From: Paracoccaceae bacterium
GTDB taxonomy: Bacteria > Pseudomonadota > Alphaproteobacteria > Rhodobacterales > Rhodobacteraceae
Length of the DNA: 64,000 nt
Reading direction: 5' to 3'
Assembly (NCBI GenBank): GCA_022823605.1
Contig: JAJEHS010000006.1
Span: forward strand, 345,001-409,000
Below are positions 36,424 to 45,058 of this stretch, in pieces (within the stretch, counting starts at the first letter, position 1; every line of letters begins with the position of its first letter). The notes beneath the pieces are model-generated. The model searched no databases. It was not told the origin of the DNA and worked only from the letters and a program-made list of their open reading frames with translations. The translations under genes and the position numbers were made by a program.

Positions 36424-37266
36424 CTACCAATCAATGGGAGTAAAACCGGATTTCTGCAAATACATATTGCAGAGCATGAAAGGGTTATCGCAAGCTAGAA
36501 ATTCTTTGAAAAATGCTGGATGTGGGCGTTTGATGATTTGAATCCCACTTTTCTCCCTTAAATCGGCCTGTTCTGTAATTCTTGCAGCTGAATCCCCTAA
36601 TGTTATAATTGTAAATGAGTCGTTGACTGATGCCAAATGTTGTAGAACTGCCAGCATTAGTGGACGCCAAAGGGGAAAATGTCCATGGGATTGGTGTGGA
36701 TCAACATTAACCTTGAAACGGCTAAGTGTTAGAGAAGAATTTAGCAACAATACACCTGACTTGACCCATCGATCTGCAATCAACCCAGGGGTACCCAAGT
36801 CTACTTCTCCTGTTTCGATTTCATTAAGAAGTTGTGGCCATTTCATGAAATCCGAAGCAAGTTCGGGTCGATTGAAACGCGTTGAAGCAATCTGCAACAG
36901 GAAGGCACGAACACTTTTGGAGAACATTTTATCAAGCTCACTCCAGTTCCTGGTATTACCGGCTTCAAAAGCTCGACCCGTTGAGAAGGCAGGACAGGGA
37001 TAGGGATCCTGCCCAAGCAGTACACAGCGAACATCTTCCGGGCAAATCCCATCAAAGGCACGAAATATATGTGTTCCCTCCGATTCTCCTGGAAAACTCC
37101 GACCTTTTCTTGATGGGAAAATGGGCTCCCAAGGTTCAATCAGCAGATCAGCTGATACATCTTCAAAACCCAGTTTCACGTTGTCAGTTATAATTCGCCA
37201 TTCTGGATTGATATCCTCTTGCCAACCCTCAAGGGTTTCTTGCAATGCATTTCTCAAAAGCAGCAA
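36424..37266 (-). CDS. Uracil-DNA glycosylase-fold protein heading a transport/oxidation operon
   Basis: A 280-residue protein with the family-1 UDG motif set: GQDPYPCPAFSTGRAF (D87 water-activating, Y89), VLLLNSSLTL (N176 base recognition) and RPHPAFFKEF (H249, like HPSPLS). The usual histidine after GQDPY is proline here, and the DNA-intercalation leucine loop is not recognisable. Catalytic residues look intact, so it may be a real glycosylase with altered specificity, or a UDG-fold enzyme acting on a free nucleoside. TTG 37266 has AAGGAG seven bases upstream; an intervening ATG hits a stop at once. It is the first gene of the operon behind a RutR-like palindrome. Confidence 0.72.
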   Translation of the reverse strand: MLLLRNALQETLEGWQEDINPEWRIITDNVKLGFEDVSADLLIEPWEPIFPSRKGRSFPGESEGTHIFRAFDGICPEDVRCVLLGQDPYPCPAFSTGRAFEAGNTRNWSELDKMFSKSVRAFLLQIASTRFNRPELASDFMKWPQLLNEIETGEVDLGTPGLIADRWVKSGVLLLNSSLTLSRFKVNVDPHQSHGHFPLWRPLMLAVLQHLASVNDSFTIITLGDSAARITEQADLREKSGIQIIKRPHPAFFKEFLACDNPFMLCNMYLQKSGFTPIDW

Positions 37267-37307
37267 ACCATATCTCCTTAACCAAACATGAATTCAATTT
37301 TCATAAT

Positions 37308-37323
37308 TTGACACAAATGTCAA
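37308..37323. promoter_or_regulatory. Perfect palindrome resembling a RutR box
   Basis: TTGACA-CAAA-TGTCAA is a perfect inverted repeat 42 bp before the first gene of the leftward operon. The E. coli RutR consensus, as I recall it, is TTGACCA-N2-TGGTCAA. This site keeps the same TTGAC and GTCAA arms with the same six-base separation. A RutR-like gene starts 600 bp away on the other strand, so it is a good candidate operator. Confidence 0.55.
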
Positions 37324-37665
37324 GTTTTTATTTTTTTGTTAATAAAACCCATATTTTTCGTGATTGATTTTTTTCAGCTCGAATTGGTTTGATCACAGTT
37401 GGAAGTGAGGTTGTTATTCGCATTAATATCATGCTGAAACACCTCATCCCGGATATCAAGATCAACAAAATTGGGTGCTGTCGAGAAAAATTGATGCTTT
37501 ATTGTGGCTATCTTCAATCGGTTAGAGAAGATTTTAAACTCGGATTGATTGCCCCCAAGCTCTAACTAGGTTATTACCAAAACCTTGTTCGGAGATATAA
37601 ATGGTCATGAAAAAATCCCATTAGATTCCGGAAAAAACCTTGAGTACCAACTTTAGACTTACGTT

Positions 37666-37809
37666 TCAGAACCAAGGAACTCCATCAAATGTGTAATAAA
37701 GCATGTGGCAATTATAGGGGTCCATAAATAAATCATTTACCGGATGCAGCGGGTACTTGACCTTGGCAGATGTATCAATAGGGTGTTCTCTACTCATGAT
37801 ATTCTTCAT
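37666..37809 (-). CDS. Possible 47-residue small protein in the 650-bp divergent region
   Basis: The only plausible gene in 37267-37923 reads from ATG 37809 (or ATG 37797, with GAAG six bases upstream) to TGA 37666. It contains HPIDTSAKVKYPLHPVNDLF and an aromatic-rich C-terminus (MLYYTFDGVPWF). The composition is protein-like, but I recognise no family and coding is unproven. The rest of the region is AT-rich, carries the RutR-like palindrome near its left end, and shows no other signal I can support. Confidence 0.25.
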   Translation of the reverse strand: MKNIMSREHPIDTSAKVKYPLHPVNDLFMDPYNCHMLYYTFDGVPWF

Positions 37810-37923
37810 ATTATTTAATTGTTATCAAATTTTCGAATATCATGTACAGGGTTAAGGAATCACTCCATACTTTCTATTTGAGTATATAATACCAAACATT
37901 AAAACCATATAAAAATTACAAGT

Positions 37924-38604
37924 ATGAAGCAGCCAGAACGAAGAAATTTAGAGAAACCCCAAGAAGCAAGGATCCGTTCAGAAAATAAGGCCAGGATTCT
38001 GAAGGCAGCAGTAAATCTGTTTGCAACCAAAGGGTTTGATGGAACTCGCCTGAGCGAAATCGCTGAATATTGTGAGCTACCTCGACCCAACCTCTACTAT
38101 TATTTCTCATCAAAGGAAGGAATCTATACTGCTCTGATCGAGCAAGTCATCAAGGGTTGGGACCAGGCATTCGATCATATCCGGTCTGATCGGGAACCTA
38201 GGGAAGCTATTGAAGATTACATTCGAACAAAACTGGAATATTCACGCAAACATCCTGTTGAATCACGCTTTTTTGCAAGTGAAATTTTACGGGGAGCAAA
38301 ATTCCTTAAAAAAAGGCATCGTAGGCACATAAAAGAGGTAACAGATTTAAGAGCTGATGTTGTAAAACAATGGGTAGATGAGGGAAAATTATCACCTGTC
38401 GATCCTTACCATTTCTTCATCATTCTGTGGTCTGCGACACAGTTCTATGCTGATTACGGATCCCTTGCTGCTGGTATCATCCGTAGGCAAAAATTATTAC
38501 GCAAGGATTTTGATACTGCTGCTGAAACTATTTCTGGAATCGTCCTTGATGGTTGTAGTAACGACAATACTTCTGCCCAAAAACAGGAGAATACCCAAGA
38601 TTGA
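37924..38604 (+). CDS. RutR-like TetR-family transcriptional regulator
   Basis: A 226-residue repressor-type protein. The helix-turn-helix is LSEIAEYCELPRPNLYYYF, and the C-terminal part matches the RutR/YcdC ligand domain (IEDYIRTKLEYSRKHPVESRFFASEILRGA, later LWSATQFYADYG). E. coli RutR senses uracil and thymine and controls pyrimidine breakdown. This gene is divergent from the UDG/GMC/BMP operon, whose promoter region carries a palindrome of RutR type, so regulation by a pyrimidine-like ligand is a reasonable inference. No SD sequence is evident before ATG 37924. Confidence 0.8.
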   Translation: MKQPERRNLEKPQEARIRSENKARILKAAVNLFATKGFDGTRLSEIAEYCELPRPNLYYYFSSKEGIYTALIEQVIKGWDQAFDHIRSDREPREAIEDYIRTKLEYSRKHPVESRFFASEILRGAKFLKKRHRRHIKEVTDLRADVVKQWVDEGKLSPVDPYHFFIILWSATQFYADYGSLAAGIIRRQKLLRKDFDTAAETISGIVLDGCSNDNTSAQKQENTQD

Positions 38605-38655
38605 ATTTGCTTGATTTTTTTATGTGATTTCCAATTTGCATTGATTTTTGACCTT

Positions 38656-41586
38656 TTAACTTCTTAATTTTTTGCCTTCTGGATCGTAAAAGCATGGGGT
38701 GGTTACTTGTCCCGATTCCAAGCCATCCAAATTTCTTACCTGGACATTTTCATTTAATCGTTTCTTGCCATCATCCAGTAGTGCCAAAGCGACGTATTGT
38801 TGATTGATTTCACTCCAGACTGATGCAGTCACATGACCCTCGACAAACAAATGGTCTTCGGTTGCAACCAAGGGAGAGCCTTCGGCAAATTGAATGTGGG
38901 GATCCTTGGATACCAAACCGACCAATTCCTTGCGTGGCAGCTTTGAAGTTCTGTTCAACTCCATTGCCCTTTTTCCGATGAAATCCATTTTTCTTTTGCC
39001 GATGACCCAACCTAGTCCCAGATCAATAGGATCTATTTTGCCATCAACCTCATGACCAAGGGAAATAAACCCCTTTTCAACCCTGAGGACATGATTTGTT
39101 TCGGACCCTATGGGGGTAATTCCATAATTATCCCCACGCTGGATCAATATTCCCCATAATTGTTCAAGATCACGTGGACGAACATTAATTTCGAAGGAAA
39201 GTTCGCCTGTAAAACTGACTCTGGCAATTCTGGCAGGTATTCCGTTGAATTCACCATCCCTGATGCCCATGAAGGGAAATGCTTCAGGGGTAAGGTCAAT
39301 GTCTGTTGTAAAATGCTGCAGAAACGTTCTGGCCTTGGGACCACAAACCGTAGCATTCATCCATTGCAGCGTTAAATTGGTAAGTGTTACATCCAGATGG
39401 CCAAAATCATATTGCAGGTGCTTTTCCAGATGTTGATGTACCAAATCCACATTGCCAGTCGACAAGGAAAGTTGGTACCAATTCTCGGCCATACAGAAAC
39501 AGACTCCATCATCCAGGATAAAACCCTCTTCCGTCAACATAAGTCCATATCTGCCCATACCCATTGGAATGTCATGAATCGGGATGGTAAAAATCAATTC
39601 CAAAAATCTTGCAGCATCTTTTCCCTTGACTTCAAAAGTAGCTAGTGGAGAGCCATCATAAATTGCCAAACCGGTTCTGACAGCCAATGCCTCACGGTTT
39701 ATGGCATCCGTCATGGATTCATCCCTCATAAGGTAATATCCGGGACGCTTCCAATTAGCCCCTGCCTCATAGAGAACCGCACCATTTTCCCTATTCCATT
39801 TGGTAATTGGTGTCGTTTTATATGGTTTGACGATTTCTCCCTCGGGTTTGCCAAGAACACCAAAGGATACTGGTGAAACCGGGGATCGGTACTTTATCAG
39901 ACCTACTTCATCGAGGGTTTTACCTTTGGCATTTGAAATTATTCCACTGGCATTAACATTACCGGTTTTACCTTGGTCCAGCCCCATTCCCAGGGTCGTA
40001 TACCGCTTGACCAGCTCAATATCATCATAGCCTTCCCTCAAAGCAAGTTTGATATCTGCCAAGGTAACATCATTCAGCAAGTCCACGAAAGACTTTGATC
40101 CAGCATCCGCATTAACACTTTCCCAGTAGGGACGAATTGAATATTCATCTTCAAGAGTATCAAATTCCGGTACTTGCAGCAGTTCGGTCTTCAATCCCGA
40201 GGTCGTTATCAAGTCGGAAATTTTCTGAACGGTGTCGTTTATTTTCTCTGCAAAATCAAACTTCCCGGCAAGAGACCCGACAGCGACAACATTTTGCTCT
40301 GAATTTGTTGGAACAAATGTTGCCAATTCATTGGCATATGAAAATGACCCTCCTGACTGTATCCACAACTGAAGATTGGGATTCCATCCGCCTGACACAG
40401 CGAGTAGATCACCACTCAAGGTTACAGACTTGCCTCCCATAACCGGCGAGGCAATCACACCCCTGAACCTGTTCCAACCTATTGCCTTGTTGACCTCATG
40501 GCCGGAATAAATGGTGATATCCCCTGGTAAATCCGTATAGTCGCCTAATCCTTCCTCACGTGTATCAATAATGGCTACAATTTCTTTCCCCTTCTCCAGA
40601 AGAGTGTTTGCCAATATCTTGATGCTGCTGTTATTCGTATACAGAATCACCCTGTCACCAGGGATAACTGCATAGTTTCTACAAAAGTTCAGCAAGCCCG
40701 AGGCCAGCATGATTCCGGGTCGATCATTGTGAGGGAAAACAAGACTCCTCTCTATACAGCCTGTTGACAGGATTACATTACGGGATCTGATTCTCCAAGC
40801 CCGTTCACTTATCCCAATACCCTTGTTCTCGTAGGCCAATACAAGGTTTTGTTCCCGATAACCCCAGACCATGGTTTTGGTGAGAATTCTGACATTGGAA
40901 CAACTATTCAGCTCATCCTTCAGGGTACGTACCCATAGTCTGATACTTGAACTTTCGTTCAGAGGAAGAGACCCGTTGCCGGAAGGGTCCATATGGTTGT
41001 CGACTAAAACAACCCTTTTGCCTGTTCGTGCGGTCATAAGTGCTGCAACCAAACCTGCCACACCACCCCCAATTATCAAAAATTCACAATGGATATCTCG
41101 TGAATCGTAAGTGGTTGAACTGTTTTCACTTTCGGGAATATCGGCCAAACCGGCCATTTTTCTGATAAAGGGCTCAAAGGTCTTCCATCGCGGTTGGAAA
41201 AACGTTTTGTAGTAAAAGCCAGATGGAATCAATGGCGAAATCAATTGCAATACCTGACCAAAATCAACGTTTGGATTTGGCCAGCAATTGATACTTTTAA
41301 CCCTCAACCCTTCCTCAATTGGAACCATTGTTGCAGGAACCGAGGAGGTACCCTTCTTGCCCATGACCTCTATAAATGTTCCAGATTCTTCCAAACCGGC
41401 TGATATAATACCCCTTGGCCGATGATACTTGAAACTTCTCCCCGTGGTGTTAATGCCATTGGATAAAAGAGCTGAAGCAACCGTATCGCCTAGGTAACCT
41501 TCTATTATTTTACCATTAAAGGTAAATTTTATGGGTACCTTGCGATCAATGGTTCCACCGGTTGCTAGTCTATAATTATTCGGCAT
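38656..41586 (-). CDS. soxA: Sarcosine oxidase alpha subunit
   Basis: A 976-residue subunit of the heterotetrameric sarcosine oxidase, which demethylates sarcosine to glycine with formation of H2O2 and a one-carbon unit passed to tetrahydrofolate. The order is an N-terminal ferredoxin-like segment (YHRPRGIISAGLEESG), an NAD-binding dinucleotide fold (FLIIGGGVAGLVAALMTARTG), and a C-terminal GcvT-like folate domain (from about 600; WMNATVCGPKARTFL, GFISLGHEVDGKIDPIDLG). It overlaps soxD by eleven bases. No soxG follows: the next gene downstream is on the other strand. Confidence 0.93.
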   Translation of the reverse strand: MPNNYRLATGGTIDRKVPIKFTFNGKIIEGYLGDTVASALLSNGINTTGRSFKYHRPRGIISAGLEESGTFIEVMGKKGTSSVPATMVPIEEGLRVKSINCWPNPNVDFGQVLQLISPLIPSGFYYKTFFQPRWKTFEPFIRKMAGLADIPESENSSTTYDSRDIHCEFLIIGGGVAGLVAALMTARTGKRVVLVDNHMDPSGNGSLPLNESSSIRLWVRTLKDELNSCSNVRILTKTMVWGYREQNLVLAYENKGIGISERAWRIRSRNVILSTGCIERSLVFPHNDRPGIMLASGLLNFCRNYAVIPGDRVILYTNNSSIKILANTLLEKGKEIVAIIDTREEGLGDYTDLPGDITIYSGHEVNKAIGWNRFRGVIASPVMGGKSVTLSGDLLAVSGGWNPNLQLWIQSGGSFSYANELATFVPTNSEQNVVAVGSLAGKFDFAEKINDTVQKISDLITTSGLKTELLQVPEFDTLEDEYSIRPYWESVNADAGSKSFVDLLNDVTLADIKLALREGYDDIELVKRYTTLGMGLDQGKTGNVNASGIISNAKGKTLDEVGLIKYRSPVSPVSFGVLGKPEGEIVKPYKTTPITKWNRENGAVLYEAGANWKRPGYYLMRDESMTDAINREALAVRTGLAIYDGSPLATFEVKGKDAARFLELIFTIPIHDIPMGMGRYGLMLTEEGFILDDGVCFCMAENWYQLSLSTGNVDLVHQHLEKHLQYDFGHLDVTLTNLTLQWMNATVCGPKARTFLQHFTTDIDLTPEAFPFMGIRDGEFNGIPARIARVSFTGELSFEINVRPRDLEQLWGILIQRGDNYGITPIGSETNHVLRVEKGFISLGHEVDGKIDPIDLGLGWVIGKRKMDFIGKRAMELNRTSKLPRKELVGLVSKDPHIQFAEGSPLVATEDHLFVEGHVTASVWSEINQQYVALALLDDGKKRLNENVQVRNLDGLESGQVTTPCFYDPEGKKLRS

Positions 41587-41839
41587 CTGCCTCAGCCGTG
41601 CTCAATATTTGGTGTGTTTTGGTGTCCCTGACAACCAACAGCCACTCTCCACATCCTCTCTTGTGCCACCAAAATTCCCGACCCACACCTTCAGGATTTT
41701 CAGGTACTATCAAATACTCAATAAAGTCGGATGCAGACAGATCATCCATATTGTCCGATCTGCTCTTTCTGTATGGTCCACAATATTCAAATTCTCTTTC
41801 ATCTCTGGGCCCGCAAAATGGGCAATCAATAATCAACAT
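41576..41839 (-). CDS. soxD: Sarcosine oxidase delta subunit
   Basis: An 87-residue zinc-binding chain of sarcosine oxidase. It opens LIIDCPFCGPRDEREFEYCG and contains WWHKRGCGEWLLVVRDTKTH, which carry the CPxCG and partner ligands of the family. It sits between soxB (4 bp away) and soxA (overlapping), the normal order. Confidence 0.93.
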   Translation of the reverse strand: MLIIDCPFCGPRDEREFEYCGPYRKSRSDNMDDLSASDFIEYLIVPENPEGVGREFWWHKRGCGEWLLVVRDTKTHQILSTAEADAE

Positions 41840-41843
41840 GCCC

Positions 41844-43106
41844 CTATACCCTCGTTGTTGTCCCCGGTTCCAGGATGTAATCCAGCGTTTTAAAACGATC
41901 CAGGGTAAATGATTTTGTCAACTGATGAGGAGTGTTGGTTGCAATCAAATTGGCGAATGTCAATCCTCCTGCTGGGATTGCCTTGTAACCTCCCCACCAA
42001 CCTGCTGTGATATACAGGCCGGGGATTTCGGTTTCTGAAATGATCGGGGAAGCATCAGGTGCGATATCCACGGTTCCACCCCACTGTCTCAGCAACTTCA
42101 ATTTCTTGAACGATGGAAACAATTCAAGCATTGCACCAACGGTCCTTTCAAATACCAATTGATTTGTTCCCCGTCTGAAGGATTGACCGGGGTCCGGGGC
42201 ACCACCAATTACAAGTTCACCTTTTGCGGTTTGCGATAAATATACTCCCAGATCCGGACAGTTGACCACTACATCAATCATGGGTTTTACGGGTTCTGAA
42301 ACAAAGGCCGACAGATTGAATGATCTGAGAGGCAATCTCAGTCCGACTGTATCGGTCAATTGGGTTGTATGCCCTGAAACTGCTACTGCAACCCTATCTG
42401 CCCAGATTTCCCCCTTAACCGTTGAAACACCCCTGATGGTACCGTCATCATTCTTTAGAAGTGAATTAACCTTCGTATTCTGGTGTATCTCAACACCGAG
42501 CGAACTGGCAGCCCTGGCATAACCCCACGCTACTGCATCATGCCGGTTAACGGCACCTTCCGGGTGAACCATACCAGCAATTATCGGCAAACGCGAATCC
42601 TTGCCTCCTCCAGTTAGCGTCGGTATTCTCCTTCGAATTTCCGATACACTGATGGGTTTATAGGTTGAGCCAAAAATATCCATGGTATACATTTTTCTGG
42701 TGATTTCCCGGAGTTTGGGATAGGTCTGGATAATGTCTATCATTGACCTCCGTGAGTGCATAAGATTGAAATTAAGCTCATTGGAAAGGCCCTCATACAT
42801 CTCAACGGATTTTATGAAGAACGGTATGCTTTCCTGCCTGAGGTAATTGGATCTGATGGTAACCGTGTTGCGGGCAACATTGCCACCTCCAAGCCATCCC
42901 CGTTCCAGAACGGCAATATTGGTAACACCATAACCTTTGGCAAGGTAATAGGCCGTGGCCAGGCCATGGCCCCCACCTCCAATAATTATTACGTCATAAC
43001 TCTTTTTCAGGTCATGATTTATCCAGGCAGGTGACCAATTTCTATGTCTGGTAAAGGAATTACGAACTAAGGAATAAAGTGAATATTTTTGCAAGCCAAC
43101 CTTCAC
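41844..43106 (-). CDS. soxB: Sarcosine oxidase beta subunit
   Basis: A 420-residue FAD/FMN-binding subunit that carries the amine oxidation site. The dinucleotide fold is YDVIIIGGGGHGLATAYYLAK; the leader YSLYSLVRNSFTRHRNWSPAW and the segment GGNVARNTVTIRSNY are typical of SoxB, as is GWWGGYKAIPAGG near the C-terminus. The start is GTG 43106 or TTG 43094, the latter behind GAAGG. It follows the AhpD-like gene by about 50 bp. Confidence 0.93.
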   Translation of the reverse strand: MKVGLQKYSLYSLVRNSFTRHRNWSPAWINHDLKKSYDVIIIGGGGHGLATAYYLAKGYGVTNIAVLERGWLGGGNVARNTVTIRSNYLRQESIPFFIKSVEMYEGLSNELNFNLMHSRRSMIDIIQTYPKLREITRKMYTMDIFGSTYKPISVSEIRRRIPTLTGGGKDSRLPIIAGMVHPEGAVNRHDAVAWGYARAASSLGVEIHQNTKVNSLLKNDDGTIRGVSTVKGEIWADRVAVAVSGHTTQLTDTVGLRLPLRSFNLSAFVSEPVKPMIDVVVNCPDLGVYLSQTAKGELVIGGAPDPGQSFRRGTNQLVFERTVGAMLELFPSFKKLKLLRQWGGTVDIAPDASPIISETEIPGLYITAGWWGGYKAIPAGGLTFANLIATNTPHQLTKSFTLDRFKTLDYILEPGTTTRV

Positions 43107-43157
43107 CCTAAAGAATTACTATCAAATACCGCATTTTCAGTTCCGGGAATGTCATTA

Positions 43158-43745
43158 TTACTTTTGGTTTGCCCCGGTGTAATAACCAATAACATCACCT
43201 TCGGTCGAAACACCAAGTCCGTTAAGCAACCTATTGGCATAACAAAAATAACCCACGATCTGATTGGCTTCCAAAATCTCACCATCCGTCCACCCAGCCA
43301 TCCTTAGTTTTATGATATCTTCCTTCACCATCGAACTGGGGTTGAGTGTTAATTTTTCGGCATAGCGAAGAATTTCGAGTTCCTTTCCTTCAAAAATCAA
43401 TTCCGGTTTTCTAGCTTCTAGGGCTTGTTTGATCAAATTGCTACGTTCCTTGGAGTCAATGAGGGTTTCGGCATTCTTCCAATGATTGGCAAAGGAGTAA
43501 TCACAGCCATTGAGAAATGACACATAGCTCCCCAAAGTTTCCTGAAACCACATGGGAATTGTATTCGAGTCATCATGCAGGACCGACTTGTATAGTTTAA
43601 GATGGCCCTTCATCGTATGTGGTCGAAGCGAATGTACCCTCATTACATTATCAACAGTTCCATGAGGAGTTCTGGCAAGTTTCAGAGTTTCAAGCAAACT
43701 TTGATCCGCTTCCTCGTCCTTGATCATTCTTATCCAGGCTGACAT
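43158..43745 (-). CDS. AhpD-like (carboxymuconolactone decarboxylase family) peroxidase-related protein
   Basis: About 195 residues, all helical, of the peroxidase-related branch of the AhpD/CMD family. The active-site motif, normally C-x2-C-x3-H, reads NGCDYSFANH: the first cysteine and the histidine are kept but the second cysteine is serine. A disulfide-based peroxidase cycle would therefore need another thiol. ATG 43745 is preferred over GTG 43757. In this operon it could handle H2O2 or an alkyl peroxide from the oxidase, which is inference. Confidence 0.7.
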   Translation of the reverse strand: MSAWIRMIKDEEADQSLLETLKLARTPHGTVDNVMRVHSLRPHTMKGHLKLYKSVLHDDSNTIPMWFQETLGSYVSFLNGCDYSFANHWKNAETLIDSKERSNLIKQALEARKPELIFEGKELEILRYAEKLTLNPSSMVKEDIIKLRMAGWTDGEILEANQIVGYFCYANRLLNGLGVSTEGDVIGYYTGANQK

Positions 43746-43793
43746 ATGATTTTCCACATTTGAATCTGTAATTCCATCGCCATTTATCCCTGA

Positions 43794-44870
43794 TTAAAGA
43801 TTCAGGCCGATTTCTCTTTCTGGATGGTCCATAAGCTCTTTAATATCAGGACTTCGGTCCAGAATCGTGGTTGCTCCAGGTACCGTGTGGGGATTGAATT
43901 TGCCCTCGGTCCATATTTCAACTCCATCAACACTAATGGTTGGATCCAAAACATTCCATGAAATTTCACCAGGTGGTTCATTGCCACATGTATGGAAATG
44001 CAATAACCTTGGATTACCAAAACAAGAACTGCACCAAACCATGGGATTGATCCTTGCATTTTCATGATAGATATTACCTGGATGAATACCTGCATGCCAA
44101 GAAAAAACCCTGTTCCTATCCAACCCGTATCGTTCTGATACAAAGTCCAAATGGGCATTTGCCCTGTCTACATCTGATGCCTTTCCTTCAAATCTCACCA
44201 AGCGTTCTCCTTCAAACACGACAAACAGGGTTTCTTCCAGCTCAAGTAAATAGTTGGGATAAAAGTTAGTACTCGTACCAACCAGGAACCCGGGTATGGC
44301 AATTTTTCCTGAAAAGCCTATGGCAGAAATGGGCGAAAATACCAACATGGGGTAACGGATGATGCTGACATCGCCCTCTTTCCCCATCATTCTATCACCA
44401 GGACCGGCAAAGTCGGTTCCCCTTTGACAGGTCACCCTGATTTCCTCAGCTTTTGAGAAAACACCGTCCAGATGGAATTTCAGGTTGCAGTATTCTTCGT
44501 AATTTGCACATCCGAAATTTGATTCCAACCTTGAGGTCGTTGAGGCGTAATTCATAATTGTCTTGGAACAGTTTGGAAAATCCCGAAATCGCATTTGGTC
44601 AACCAACCTGGCGAAGAAGACGACTATGTCCGCTTCCTCCATTTGTCGCCGGATAGAAGGTGAAATTTCCGGAGCTTCCGGTATGAAGGGAATTTCTATG
44701 ACTTCGGTATCGGCACCCAACTTGTCGCAATAACTCTTGGCCTCAGCAACAGCATTCAAATCACAAAAGCCATACTTCTCTTCTTCATGTACAATCAAGA
44801 CCTTGTTTTGACTGTCAATCCCAGCACACCTTACCAGAAGATTATGCAAGCCTTTCTCAATTCCTTTCAT
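43794..44870 (-). CDS. NicX/M29-superfamily metalloprotein (2,5-dihydroxypyridine dioxygenase-like)
   Basis: About 358 residues resembling the NicX branch of the aminopeptidase-T (M29) superfamily, whose founding member opens the ring of 2,5-dihydroxypyridine using Fe(II). Candidate metal ligands are in VFSWHAGIHPG and LLHFHTCGNEPPGE. The N-terminal part is a Rossmann-like domain (KVLIVHEEEKYGFCDLNAVAEA). ATG 44870 is chosen over TTG 44897. It is the first gene of the operon with the AhpD-like and sox genes, which points to breakdown of an N-methyl or cyclic amine. The exact substrate is open. Confidence 0.5.
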   Translation of the reverse strand: MKGIEKGLHNLLVRCAGIDSQNKVLIVHEEEKYGFCDLNAVAEAKSYCDKLGADTEVIEIPFIPEAPEISPSIRRQMEEADIVVFFARLVDQMRFRDFPNCSKTIMNYASTTSRLESNFGCANYEEYCNLKFHLDGVFSKAEEIRVTCQRGTDFAGPGDRMMGKEGDVSIIRYPMLVFSPISAIGFSGKIAIPGFLVGTSTNFYPNYLLELEETLFVVFEGERLVRFEGKASDVDRANAHLDFVSERYGLDRNRVFSWHAGIHPGNIYHENARINPMVWCSSCFGNPRLLHFHTCGNEPPGEISWNVLDPTISVDGVEIWTEGKFNPHTVPGATTILDRSPDIKELMDHPEREIGLNL

Positions 44871-45058
44871 TTTGTTCTCGGTAAAACTTTGTTTCAATAT
44901 ACCCCTTGGATTGAAAACAAGTAAAAAAAACCAAATTATTTTGCAATATACCTTTATTTCTTGAATAGCAGAAAAAGGTACTTTTTGGTATTCTCAAAAG
45001 GAATCCGAACCAAACAACGGTTCTTAAAGGAGGATTTACAGAGATGGGGAAAGAATGA

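Noticed and set aside
37431..37565. A 44-codon plus-strand frame (MLKHLIPDIKINKIGC...)
   Set aside because: No SD sequence and no known family; weaker than the opposite-strand candidate at 37666-37809.
45056..45058. TGA as a selenocysteine codon in the desaturase gene
   Set aside because: Position five of a protein family with no known selenoprotein members and no hairpin suited to selenocysteine insertion; leader or nonsense explanations are simpler.
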